Assembly (NCBI GenBank): GCA_031082225.1
Contig: JAVHLG010000012.1
Coordinates: forward strand, 242 to 64,241
DNA: 64,000 nt
Origin: Desulfovibrionaceae bacterium
GTDB lineage: Bacteria > Desulfobacterota > Desulfovibrionia > Desulfovibrionales > Desulfovibrionaceae
Reading direction: 5' to 3'
Positions 15,060 to 24,010 of this stretch are shown piece after piece. The notes beneath the pieces are model-generated. The model was not told the origin of the DNA. It did not search any database and worked only from the letters and a program-made list of their open reading frames with translations. The first letter of the stretch is position 1. Every line of letters starts with the position of its first letter. Both the position numbers and the translations under genes were made by a program.

Positions 15060-15090
15060 GGCCGGACATCCGGCCCCGCCTTGTTTTTTT
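15059..15090 (+). terminator. rho-independent terminator
   Basis: Perfect eight-pair stem GGGCCGGA-CA-TCCGGCCC starting at the last base of the stop codon, followed by CGCCTTGTTTTTTT. Confidence 0.85.
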
Positions 15091-15263
15091 CCCTGGGGCG
15101 GGGCATAGCTGCAACATGGAGAACGCCGCGACGGCGTCTCGCGACACCGGTTTCCGGGAGCGCCCATGACCGCTCGACCCCACATCCGGCGCACGCCGTG
15201 TCCCCGGCCGCCCCAGGCCCGGGGCGGCCTTCCTTTCCGAACGCCAGGCCCCCGGACGGGTTC

Positions 15264-16937
15264 ATGACGCCGCAGACCGCCCCGGGCCTTTCCCCGGCCG
15301 CGCCCCCGGCCATGCGGATGGCCCTGCCCCTGGCCCTCGGGCTGGTCCTCGGGCTGGCCTTCGGGGCCCTCCCGGGCCTGCCCGGGAGGGCCCTGGCCGC
15401 CTCCGAAACGATCCTCACGGATTCGGGGCCGGTTGTGCGCCGCGCCGACGGGATCTATCAGGGCATCCCCTATGCCGCGCCCCCTGTGGGGGCCCTGCGC
15501 TGGCGGCCGCCGCAACCGGCCCGCCCCGTTGGCGAGCCCCTGGCCTGCGACGCCCCAGGCCCCCAGTGCCCCCAGAATGACGCCGACGGCGACACGGACG
15601 AGGACTGCCTGACCCTTGGCCTGCGCACCCCGGCCCGTACGGACGACGACCGCCTGCCGGTCATGGTCTTTTTCCACGGCGGGGCCTTCACCTCCGGGGC
15701 CGGGTCGCTGTCCCTCTACGCGGGCGGGGATCTCGTCCGCGAGGGCGTGGTCCTGGTGACCGTGAACTACCGCCTGGGGGCCCTGGGATTTCTGGCCCAC
15801 CCGGCCCTGTCCGCCGAATCGCCCGGGGGCGTCTCCGGCAACTACGGCCTGCTCGACCAGCAGGCGGCCCTTGCCTGGGTCCGACGCAACATCGCGGCCT
15901 TTGGCGGCGACCCGGACAACGTGACCGTGTTCGGCCAGTCCGCCGGGGCCGCGTCCGTGCTGGCGCATCTGGTCAGCCCGGCGGCGGCCGGGCTTTTTGA
16001 CAAGGCCATCCTGCAAAGCCCGGTCGCGCCCGGGGCCTTGCGCCGCCTGAAGGACGCGGTCCACGGCGTCGCCCCGGCCGAGGACATCGGCCGCCGCATC
16101 GCCGCCCGGCTCGGTGCGGACAGGCAACCCGACGTCCCGGCCGCCCTGCGCGCCGCGTCCGTCGGGGACATCCTGGCCGCAACCGAGGCCCTGAGGCCCG
16201 AGGCGGGCCTGGAGGTGGCCGGGGTGGTATGTTCGCCCACGGTGGACGGCGTTGTCCTGCCGGATCACCCCCTGACGCTTTTTTCCAGGGGCAGGCAGCA
16301 CCACGTGCCGCTGATCATCGGAACCACCGCGAACGAATCCTCCCTGTTCCTGGACCACCTCGACCCCCCGGCGGACACCGCCGAGGCCTACGTCCGGATG
16401 GTGACGCGCCGCTTCGGCTGCGACGCGAAAAAGGTTCTGGCCCTGGCCCCGGGCCGCGAGCCGGGGCTTTGGAACGATCTGGAGCGGGTGGTCAGCGTCC
16501 GCTGGTTTGTGGCCCCGGCGGAGTTTCTGGCCAGGGCCCAGGCCGCCTCCGGGTCGCCGTGCTTCGTCTACCGCTATGAACTCCCCCCGCCGCTCGGGGC
16601 CCTGGCCGCCCTGGAGGATGAGGGCGACGCCCTGGGCGTCTCCCCGCAGCAGGCCGGGGTTCCCCATGGCGCGGAGCTTTTCCCGGTCTTCGGCTTCGAG
16701 AGCCCGTGGCTCGGGTTCGACGACGCCGACCGGGCCACGGGAATGGCCATGCGCGCCGCCTGGGCCGCGTTCGCCAGGACCGGCCGTCCCAACTGGCCGC
16801 ACGGCCCGACCTGGCCGGGCTTCGATCCGGGTGCGCCCCGGATCATGGCCTTCGGCAAGACCCCGCGGGTGCGCTCCCTTCCCAGGGAGCCGCTCGTCCC
16901 CCTGGTCGAGCGTTCCTGGCAGACCACCACCTATTAA
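15264..16937 (+). CDS. carboxylesterase type B, exported
   Basis: A 557-residue alpha/beta hydrolase of the carboxylesterase/cholinesterase family. A hydrophobic signal segment (about residues 17-45, ending GRALAAS) is followed by RRADGIYQGIPYAAPPVGAL, the family's ...GIPYA.PP.G..R opening. Next come the oxyanion loop VFFHGGAF and the nucleophile elbow GQSAGA (commonly GESAGA). A distal Glu and His should complete the triad. The expected EDCL signature is present, but continues TLGLRTP rather than the usual FLNVW. The start is uncertain: no good ribosome site precedes 15264 or the internal ATG at 15312. The RND adaptor gene begins 12 bases after its stop, so ester cleavage and efflux may be co-expressed. 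Confidence 0.85.
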   Translation: MTPQTAPGLSPAAPPAMRMALPLALGLVLGLAFGALPGLPGRALAASETILTDSGPVVRRADGIYQGIPYAAPPVGALRWRPPQPARPVGEPLACDAPGPQCPQNDADGDTDEDCLTLGLRTPARTDDDRLPVMVFFHGGAFTSGAGSLSLYAGGDLVREGVVLVTVNYRLGALGFLAHPALSAESPGGVSGNYGLLDQQAALAWVRRNIAAFGGDPDNVTVFGQSAGAASVLAHLVSPAAAGLFDKAILQSPVAPGALRRLKDAVHGVAPAEDIGRRIAARLGADRQPDVPAALRAASVGDILAATEALRPEAGLEVAGVVCSPTVDGVVLPDHPLTLFSRGRQHHVPLIIGTTANESSLFLDHLDPPADTAEAYVRMVTRRFGCDAKKVLALAPGREPGLWNDLERVVSVRWFVAPAEFLARAQAASGSPCFVYRYELPPPLGALAALEDEGDALGVSPQQAGVPHGAELFPVFGFESPWLGFDDADRATGMAMRAAWAAFARTGRPNWPHGPTWPGFDPGAPRIMAFGKTPRVRSLPREPLVPLVERSWQTTTY

Positions 16938-16949
16938 ACGGAGAGCGGC

Positions 16950-18140
16950 ATGCGTCAGCACCCCCACAGCACATCCGGCACGGCCCACAGGATCATGACG
17001 TTCCGGGACGCCGGACATCCCGGCCGCCGGGCCCTGGCGTCCCTTTGCGCCCTGGCCCTTTTCCTGGCCCTTGCGGCCTGCGCCGAGGACAAACCGCCCT
17101 TCGAGAAGCCGCCCACGCCCGTGGAGGTCGTGGCCGTGGAGGCGCTGCCCGTGGGCGACGCCCTGACCTATTCGGCCACGCTTGTCCCCAACGAGCGCGT
17201 GGATCTGGCCTTCAAGGTCGGCGGCTACGTGAAGGACATCGCCACGGCCCCGGGCCCGGACGCCAGACCGCGCATCCTGCAAAAGGGCGACAAGGTGACC
17301 CGGGGCATGGTCCTGGCGACGCTTAGGGACGACGACTACCAGGCCGCGCTCAAAAAGGCCCAGGCCGCCCGGGAGGAGGAGCTGGCGTCGCTGCGCGAGG
17401 CGACCATCAACTACGAGCGCTACCAGACCCTCTACAACCAGAAGGTGGTTGCCAAGAGCGAACTGGACAAGGCCAGGGAGAAATTCGACTACTACAAGGC
17501 GGCCGCCGACCGCACCACGCACCAGATCGAGGAGGCCAGCCTGCAGCTCAAGGACACGGTGCTCGCCTCCCCCCTGGACGCCCTGGTCCTGTCCCGGTCC
17601 ATCGAAAAGGGAACCCTGGTGGCCACGGGCACCCTGGCCTTTGTCCTGGCCGACCTGTCCACGGTCAAGGCCGTGCTCGGCGTACCCGACTTCATGCTGC
17701 GCCACGTGCATACCGGCGACGCCGTGCCCGTCCGGGTGGAGGCCCTGGGCAACCAGGTCTTCCAGGGAACCGTGATGTCGGTGGCCCCCTCGGCCGACCC
17801 CAAAAGCCGGGTCTTCAACGTGGAGGTGGCCATCACAAATCCCGACCTGACCCTGAAAGACGGCATGATCGCCTCGGCCACCCTGGCCGGAGAGCAGGTA
17901 TCGCGGCTGGTCCTGCCGGTCTCCGCCGTGGTCCGCGACCCCGGCGACCCGAACGGGTTTCTGGTCTACGAGGTGCTCGAGGGCGGCGGCGTGGCCACGG
18001 CCAAAGGCCACACGGTGCGCATCGGCGACGTGGTGGGCAACCGGGTGACCCTCATCGAAGGCCCCCAGCCCGGGGCCAGGGTCATCACCACCGGCGCGAC
18101 CATGATCCACGACGGCGCCCCCGTGCGCATCATAAAATAG
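16950..18140 (+). CDS. RND efflux periplasmic adaptor (membrane fusion) lipoprotein
   Basis: A 396-residue protein with a long basic start and lipobox LALAAC (Cys about residue 48), then the adaptor layout: first beta-barrel/lipoyl half (VDLAFKVGGYVKDI), a helical hairpin (about 120-190, rich in Lys/Glu/Ala/Gln), second lipoyl half (LASPLDALVLSRSIEKGTLV), barrel and membrane-proximal domain. The family bridges an inner-membrane RND pump to an outer-membrane factor. CGGAGAG precedes the start. It is followed nine bases later by the pump gene. No TolC-like gene is present, so the outer-membrane channel must be shared from elsewhere. Confidence 0.92.
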   Translation: MRQHPHSTSGTAHRIMTFRDAGHPGRRALASLCALALFLALAACAEDKPPFEKPPTPVEVVAVEALPVGDALTYSATLVPNERVDLAFKVGGYVKDIATAPGPDARPRILQKGDKVTRGMVLATLRDDDYQAALKKAQAAREEELASLREATINYERYQTLYNQKVVAKSELDKAREKFDYYKAAADRTTHQIEEASLQLKDTVLASPLDALVLSRSIEKGTLVATGTLAFVLADLSTVKAVLGVPDFMLRHVHTGDAVPVRVEALGNQVFQGTVMSVAPSADPKSRVFNVEVAITNPDLTLKDGMIASATLAGEQVSRLVLPVSAVVRDPGDPNGFLVYEVLEGGGVATAKGHTVRIGDVVGNRVTLIEGPQPGARVITTGATMIHDGAPVRIIK

Positions 18141-18149
18141 GGGCCAGCC

Positions 18150-21100
18150 ATGAGCATGCACCCAAGCGACGCCTCACGCATCGCGAAAACCCGCAATCTG
18201 GCCCGCTATTTCGTCGAGAATCCCCACATCTCGGCCGTCCTGCTCATCCTGGTCCTGGTGTGGGGCTATTTCGGCCTGACAGGCATGCCCCAGCGCAAGG
18301 ATCCCTATCTGGCCGTGCGCGTGGCCATGGTCCTGTGCCCCTGGACGGGCATCGACGCCGAGCGCGTGGAGCAGCAGGTCACCCGCCGCCTGGAGCAGGC
18401 CATCGCCGGGAACACCCACGTCAAGCGCATCCTGTCCACCTCGCGCACGGGCCTGTCGGTCATCACCGTGGAGCTCACCGAGGACATCGAGGAGACCGGG
18501 GAGATCTTCGACGACATCGACCTGCGGCTGCGCGGCCTCCTGGACCTGCCCGAGGGGGCGGGGCCCGTGATCTTCATGAAGGATTTCGGGGACACGGCGG
18601 CGCTCATGCTCACCGTGGCCTCGCCGCCCGTGTCCGAGGTGGAGGCGGACCTGCGCTCCCGGGAGGTGGTGCGGGTCATGGGCGAGTTGCGGGCCAGGGC
18701 CCGGGAAGGGACGCCCGCCGACCGGGTCAGCCTGGCCTTCGTCTTCTCCCATGCGGCCAGCCCGTCCATGGTGCAGCGGCAGGCCGAATCCCTGGCCGGA
18801 TTCCTCACGGAAAAGGGACTGTTCTCCGACACCCAGGTCTACGCCGGCCCGAACCTCGTGGTCCTGGACGGGGCCGCCACGGCCACGCCCCAGGCCCTGC
18901 AGGAGGCGGTCTATGACTATGCCGAAACCAGGATCCATCTTTCCGAGATAAGCCCCGACATCTGGGAACCGGCCGTGATCCGCGACCCGGCCGACGCCCG
19001 GGCCGCCCTTTTGGCCGTGGCCGGAAGCAAATACAGCTACCGCCAGCTCGAGGCCTACACCGACCAGATCATGCGGCGGCTTTTAGGCGTACCCATCGTC
19101 TCCAAGGTCACCCGCTGGGGCGTGCAGCAGGAGGCCGTCTATCTGGAATATTCCCAGGAGCGGCTGGCCGCCCACGCCGTCACCCCCTGGACCATCCGCG
19201 ACGCCCTGACCGCCCGCAACGCCACGGGCGCGGGCGGGGTGCTGGAATTCGGCGGCCAGAACCTGGTCATCGACCCCTCCGGGCGTTTCACCAGCGAACA
19301 GGAACTGGGACAAACCCTGGTCGCCGCCTCGGGATCGGGCCCCGGGGCCTACCTGAAAGATCTGGTGGACATGGAGCGCTACTACCGCACCCCTCCGGAA
19401 AACCTCAACTATTTCCTGTACAAGGACAAAGAGGGGAACTGGCGGCGGGCGCTTGGCATCACCCTGGCCGTGAACATGCGCCACGGCCAGAAAATCAGCG
19501 ACTTTTCCGAACAGGTGGACGAGGCCCTGGCCGAGGTCACGGCCCGGCTCCCGGAAGACCTGATCATGGCCCGGACCTCGGACCAGCCCCGGCAGGTGGA
19601 GGAAAACGTCGAACTGTTCATGGAGGCCCTTGGCGACGCCGTGTGGCTGGTGGTCCTGGTTTCGTTTATCGGCTTCTGGGAATGGCGCTCGGCCCTGCTC
19701 ATGGCCCTGTCCATCCCCATCACCCTGGCCATGACCTTCGGCATGATGCATCTTATGCACCTGGACCTGCAGCAGGTGTCCATCGCCTCGCTGATCCTGG
19801 CCCTGGGTCTTTTGGTGGACGATCCCGTGGTGGCCAACGACGCCATCAAGCGCGACCTGGCCCTGGGCCATCCCCGGCGCATCGCCGCCTGGCTCGGGCC
19901 GACGAAACTGGCCCGGGCCATCCTCTACGCCACCATCACCAACTGCATCGCCTATCTGCCCTTCCTTTTGCTCAAGGGCGACACCGGACGCTACCTCTTC
20001 GCCATGCCCGTGGTCATCACGGCCTCGCTTGTGGCCTCGCGTCTGGCCTCCATGAGCTTTATCCCGTTTATCGGCCGCTACCTGCTCAAACCCTCGGCCA
20101 AGCCCGAGCCCACGGAGGAGGAGCGCCGCACCAAGGGCTTTTCCGGCATGTACTACCGGCTGGGGGGCTTTCTCATCGACCACCGCTACTGGGTGCTGCT
20201 CCTGTCGCTTCTGCCCATCGCCGGGGGCGTCTACCTCCAGACGCACTTAAAACCCCAGTTTTTCCCAAACGACCTGTCCTACCTGTTCTACGCCGACGTC
20301 TGGCTGCCCGAGGACGCGCCCATCCAGGCCACGGACGCCGTGGTCCGACAGGCCGAGGACATCATCCGGGAGACCATCGCCGCCTACGAGGCCGCCCATC
20401 CGGGCGAAGACGGCAGGCCCGCATCGGTGCTCAGGCAGGTGACGACCTTTGTGGGCGGCGGCGGGCCGCGCTTCTGGTTCTCGGTCTCGCCCGAGCAGTC
20501 CCAGCCCAACTACGCCCAGATCCTCATCGAGGTCACGGACAAGTGGCTGACGCCGAAGCTCCAGGAGCCCCTGCAGACGGCCCTGGAGTCGCGCATCCCC
20601 GGGGCGCGCATCGACGTGCGCCAGCTCGAGAGCGGGGAGCCCGTGGGCGTGCCGGTGCAGATCCGGCTTATGGGGGACGACATGCGGGAATTGCGCCTGC
20701 AGGCGCAGCGGCTCAAGAACATCTTCCGGGCCCTGCCCATGGCCTACCGGGTGCGTGACGACTGGGGATCGGAGATCATGAAGGCCCGGCTCACGATCAA
20801 CCCGGACAAGGCCAACCTGGCCGGATTGACCAACCAGGATGTGGCCAAGTCCTCCATGGCGGCCATGAACGGCCTGGAGGCGACCACCCTGTCCGAGGGA
20901 CGCCTGATCATCCCGGTCATCACCCGGCTGCGCCCCCAGGAGCGGGCGGCCCTGGCCGACATCGCCAACCTCTACGTCTATTCCGAGGCCGACCCCGAAA
21001 AACGGACGCCGCTTGGGCAGGTGGCCAGCCTGGATTTCGATGTGGCCACGGAAAAGATCGCCCGCCGCGACCAGTACCGGACCATCGTGGTCTCCTGCCA

Positions 21101-21761
21101 TCCCACCCCGGGGCATCTGCCCTCGGAGGTGGTGGAGGCGGCCATGCCGCAGATCGAGGCCTTTGAGAAGGAGCTGCCCCCGGGCATCCGGCTCCAGGTC
21201 GGCGGGGAGCACGAAAAGCAGGTCAGCGGGTTCGCCGACCTCACGGTGGTCCTTATCATCTCCGTGGCCGGCATCTACCTGGCCCTGTTGTTCCAGTTCA
21301 AAAACGCCGTCAAACCGCTCATCGTGTTCTCGGCCATCCCCTACGGCGCGGCCGGGGCCATCGCCTCGCTGTACGTCATGGGCTCGCCCTTCGGGTTCAT
21401 GGCTTTCCTGGGCATCATCAGCCTCATCGGGGTCATCGTCAGCCACGTGATCGTTTTGTTCGACTTCATCGAGGAAAAGCTCGAAGAGGGCGAGGATCTG
21501 CGCACGGCGCTCCTGGACGCGGGCATCCTGCGGCTTCGGCCGGTGATGATCACCGTGGGGGCCACGGTCATCGCCCTTTTCCCTCTGGCCACCTCGGGCG
21601 GCCCCCTGTGGGAGCCCCTGTGCTACGCCCAGATCGGCGGCCTGACCGCAGCCACCTTCATCACCCTGCTCATGGTGCCGGTCATCTATTCCATTGCGGC
21701 CTTCGACTTAAAGATCATCCCGGCCAGCGCGCCGAAAAACGAGGACCAGGCGGCGGCCTAG
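18150..21761 (+). CDS. RND-family efflux pump, inner-membrane subunit
   Basis: A 1203-residue protein, longer than AcrB (about 1050). It has the RND layout: helix 1 (about 30-50), a large periplasmic loop, helices 2-6, a second half with helix 7 (about 675-695), another periplasmic loop and five final helices. LMALSIPITLAMTFGMM and ALGLLVDDPVVANDAIKRDL belong to the helix 3-4 region, with Asp residues likely in the proton relay. GIISLIGVIVSHVIVLFDFI is the matching motif in the second half. The DPYLAVRVAMVLCPWTGIDA loop resembles the HAE1/swapped-substrate branch. The substrate is unknown. It ends at a strong terminator. Confidence 0.92.
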   Translation: MSMHPSDASRIAKTRNLARYFVENPHISAVLLILVLVWGYFGLTGMPQRKDPYLAVRVAMVLCPWTGIDAERVEQQVTRRLEQAIAGNTHVKRILSTSRTGLSVITVELTEDIEETGEIFDDIDLRLRGLLDLPEGAGPVIFMKDFGDTAALMLTVASPPVSEVEADLRSREVVRVMGELRARAREGTPADRVSLAFVFSHAASPSMVQRQAESLAGFLTEKGLFSDTQVYAGPNLVVLDGAATATPQALQEAVYDYAETRIHLSEISPDIWEPAVIRDPADARAALLAVAGSKYSYRQLEAYTDQIMRRLLGVPIVSKVTRWGVQQEAVYLEYSQERLAAHAVTPWTIRDALTARNATGAGGVLEFGGQNLVIDPSGRFTSEQELGQTLVAASGSGPGAYLKDLVDMERYYRTPPENLNYFLYKDKEGNWRRALGITLAVNMRHGQKISDFSEQVDEALAEVTARLPEDLIMARTSDQPRQVEENVELFMEALGDAVWLVVLVSFIGFWEWRSALLMALSIPITLAMTFGMMHLMHLDLQQVSIASLILALGLLVDDPVVANDAIKRDLALGHPRRIAAWLGPTKLARAILYATITNCIAYLPFLLLKGDTGRYLFAMPVVITASLVASRLASMSFIPFIGRYLLKPSAKPEPTEEERRTKGFSGMYYRLGGFLIDHRYWVLLLSLLPIAGGVYLQTHLKPQFFPNDLSYLFYADVWLPEDAPIQATDAVVRQAEDIIRETIAAYEAAHPGEDGRPASVLRQVTTFVGGGGPRFWFSVSPEQSQPNYAQILIEVTDKWLTPKLQEPLQTALESRIPGARIDVRQLESGEPVGVPVQIRLMGDDMRELRLQAQRLKNIFRALPMAYRVRDDWGSEIMKARLTINPDKANLAGLTNQDVAKSSMAAMNGLEATTLSEGRLIIPVITRLRPQERAALADIANLYVYSEADPEKRTPLGQVASLDFDVATEKIARRDQYRTIVVSCHPTPGHLPSEVVEAAMPQIEAFEKELPPGIRLQVGGEHEKQVSGFADLTVVLIISVAGIYLALLFQFKNAVKPLIVFSAIPYGAAGAIASLYVMGSPFGFMAFLGIISLIGVIVSHVIVLFDFIEEKLEEGEDLRTALLDAGILRLRPVMITVGATVIALFPLATSGGPLWEPLCYAQIGGLTAATFITLLMVPVIYSIAAFDLKIIPASAPKNEDQAAA

Positions 21762-21803
21762 GACCGCCAGAGGGAGGGGGGATCCCGCCCCCGACAAGCC
21801 GCG

Positions 21804-21841
21804 AAAAGGCCCCCGGAACCGAGGTTCCGGGGGCCTTTTTT
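21804..21841. terminator. strong bidirectional terminator
   Basis: AAAAGGCCCCCGGAACC-GA-GGTTCCGGGGGCCTTTT: a 17-pair perfect stem, followed by T on the plus side and with TTTT also on the minus side. It separates the RND operon from the convergent antiporter gene. Confidence 0.92.
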
Positions 21842-21996
21842 AGGTGCAGGGCGGGCTTGGCGGCGTCGCCTTGGCCAAACGCCCGGCGCAAACGCCGCCA
21901 CGCAGCATGGGAACGGGAGCCGGGTCGGTTCGGGCAACCCCCGCCGCGCCAGCGGCAGGCCGCCGCCGAGGCCCGGCCCGGCGACGGCCGACAGCC

Positions 21997-23691
21997 TCAT
22001 CCTTTCAAAAGAAGGACGATGACCAGCCCCCACATGGTCAACAGGGTGTTGCTGACCGCGTAGGGCACCGTATAGCCGAGCATGGGGATGTTGCTTTTGG
22101 CCGCATCCGCGACCATGCCCACCGAGGCCGTGCTGGTGCGCGCCCCGCCGCAGCAGCCCAGGTTGATGGCCGGGTCGATCTTGAAGACATGCTTGGCGAG
22201 AAGCGGGGCCAGGAGCATGGGCACGGACGTGGCCACGACCCCCCAGAAAAAAAGCCCCCACCCGGCGACCTTGAGCCCGGAGATGAATTCCGGCCCGGAC
22301 GAGATGCCCACCACGGCGATAAAGGTGTTGAGCCCCACGGAATTCATAAACCACAGCGACGGGGCCGGGATGCGGCCGAAGGTGGGATGCACGGAGCGCA
22401 GCCAGCCCGCGACCAGCCCCAGGATCAACGCCCCGCCGGACGAGGACAGGGTCAGGGGGATGCCCGAGACCGGGACGGTGACCGAGCCCAGGACGCCTCC
22501 CAGGGCGATGGCCAGGCCCACGAACACCATGTCGGTCATGTTCGACGGCCGGTCCTCGTAGCCCAGATGCGCCGCCAGCCGGTCCAGATGGCCGGTGGCC
22601 CCGCTGATCCGCAGGATGTCCCCACGATAGATCTTCGTCTGGGCCAAAAGGGGAATGGACACGCCCGCCGCGCCCCGGGTCAGTTTTTTCAAAAACACCC
22701 CCCGGGCGAAGGGCTCCCGGGACAGATCGAGCAGGGTCCGGCCGTTGACGCTTTTATTGGTGACCACCAGATCCAACGACTCCATGGGAATGGACAGCAG
22801 TTCCCGGTCCTCCACCTCCACGGCCAGTTTCTCCACCGTTCCCGCCAGGGTTTCGTGATGCCCGGACAACGCGACGCAATCCCCGGCCTGGAGCACGGTC
22901 TCGGGGGCAAGGTCCATGATCCGGCCGTCCCGGCGCAGGCGCTCCACGTAGATCCGCGACTGCGGCGGCCCGGACTCCGCCTCGGCCACGGTTTTGCCGT
23001 CCAGGGCGGAACCCTTCTCGATCCGAAAGGCCCGGACGTCGATGGAATGCCAGGCGGTATGGATGCCCCCGGCAGGCGTTCCGGCCGACATTTTGGCCTC
23101 GTAGTCCTTGCAGGCCTGGGGAAGATTCACCCCGATCAGTTTCGGGCCGAGGAAGGCCAATATCCAGCCGGTGCCCAGGGTGCCGAAGAAATAGCACACG
23201 GCGTAGGCCACCGGAATCTCCTTGAGCATGGCCCCGGCCTTGTCCGGGGGCAGCCCAAGCTTGCCGATGGCGTCGGTGGACAGGCCGATGGCCGCCGAGA
23301 TGGTCTGGGCCCCGGCGAAGAGCCCGGCCCCGAAGCCCAGGTCGAAGCCGCCGAGCTTGATGGCCGCAAAGGTCACGCCCAGGCACAAAAGGCAGATCAC
23401 CACCGCGAAAAGGGCCTGGGGGCCGCCGTCGGAGGCCAGGCCGCGCACGAACTGCGGCCCCACGCCATAGCCGATGGCGAAGAGAAACAGGATGAAAAAG
23501 ACGGATTTCACGTTGTCGGAGATGGCGATGTCCAACTGACCGACCAGAACCCCGGTCAGAAGAACCCCGGTCACCGCCCCCAGGCTGAAATTTTTGAATT
23601 TGAGGCCGCCGAGCCAATACCCGACCCCAAGGGTCAGAAAAATCGCCAGTTCGGCGTGCTGCCGCAACGCGGTCACGATCCATTCCGCCAT
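21997..23691 (-). CDS. aspT: aspartate:alanine exchanger (AAE) family antiporter
   Basis: A 564-residue membrane protein with two blocks of about five helices (about 15-190 and 385-560) around two cytoplasmic TrkA-C-like domains (about 205-285 and 295-370), the layout of AspT and YidE/YbjL. Blocks FLFAIGYGVGPQFVRGL and GLFAGAQTISAAIGLSTDAI in the first half and LGCCGGARTSTASVGMV in the second are AAE family signatures. AspT of Tetragenococcus swaps external aspartate for internal alanine, which is electrogenic. The assignment to aspT rather than a general AAE member rests on the aspartate beta-decarboxylase directly upstream. Ribosome site GGGGC is weak, and a stable hairpin lies 14 bases before the ATG. 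Confidence 0.85.
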   Translation of the reverse strand: MAEWIVTALRQHAELAIFLTLGVGYWLGGLKFKNFSLGAVTGVLLTGVLVGQLDIAISDNVKSVFFILFLFAIGYGVGPQFVRGLASDGGPQALFAVVICLLCLGVTFAAIKLGGFDLGFGAGLFAGAQTISAAIGLSTDAIGKLGLPPDKAGAMLKEIPVAYAVCYFFGTLGTGWILAFLGPKLIGVNLPQACKDYEAKMSAGTPAGGIHTAWHSIDVRAFRIEKGSALDGKTVAEAESGPPQSRIYVERLRRDGRIMDLAPETVLQAGDCVALSGHHETLAGTVEKLAVEVEDRELLSIPMESLDLVVTNKSVNGRTLLDLSREPFARGVFLKKLTRGAAGVSIPLLAQTKIYRGDILRISGATGHLDRLAAHLGYEDRPSNMTDMVFVGLAIALGGVLGSVTVPVSGIPLTLSSSGGALILGLVAGWLRSVHPTFGRIPAPSLWFMNSVGLNTFIAVVGISSGPEFISGLKVAGWGLFFWGVVATSVPMLLAPLLAKHVFKIDPAINLGCCGGARTSTASVGMVADAAKSNIPMLGYTVPYAVSNTLLTMWGLVIVLLLKG

Positions 23692-24010
23692 GGCCTGCCC
23701 CTTTGGCGTTGCATCCGGCGCAACGCCGTTTTTTCGTTTCTGCGTCTTTTCGCGGCTCCCCGGCGGCCAGGGGGGACGTTTTCGCCCCGGCTCCGCCGCC
23801 AGGGGCGGGCATCACCGGGCCGGGGCGGAGGGGTCGGCATCTTGCCCGCCCCCCCACCCGTTTTCGCCGGACATTTCAGCCGCGCCGCACGGGGCGGACC
23901 CGCCGCCCGTCTCGTGCCCTCGAACTCCGCGCCTCCGGGATTCCGAGGTCACCCATCTCGCATCATGCTCATTCCGATCCGGAAACGGACGTATCCGCTG
24001 CTAAGCCCGA
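23692..24010. other. aspD-aspT intergenic gap with hairpin 23705-23727
   Basis: No gene found. A perfect eight-pair hairpin GGCGTTGC-ATCCGGC-GCAACGCC lies 14 bases upstream of the aspT start and is followed on the plus strand by TTTTTT. Read in the direction of aspT it has an A-tract before it and none after, so it is not a terminator for that operon; it may affect aspT translation or mRNA stability. The rest is GC-rich, without a clear promoter. Confidence 0.55.

Noticed and set aside
13629-18161. Open frame of 1510 codons on the minus strand
   Set aside because: It is antisense to four well-supported genes (saccharopine-dehydrogenase-like, esterase, adaptor and part of the membrane protein) and its translation is His/Gly/Arg-rich low complexity, as expected in GC-rich DNA.
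20247-21446. 399-codon minus-strand frame inside the RND pump gene
   Set aside because: It is antisense to conserved helices of the pump and has Gly/His/Asp-rich shadow composition.
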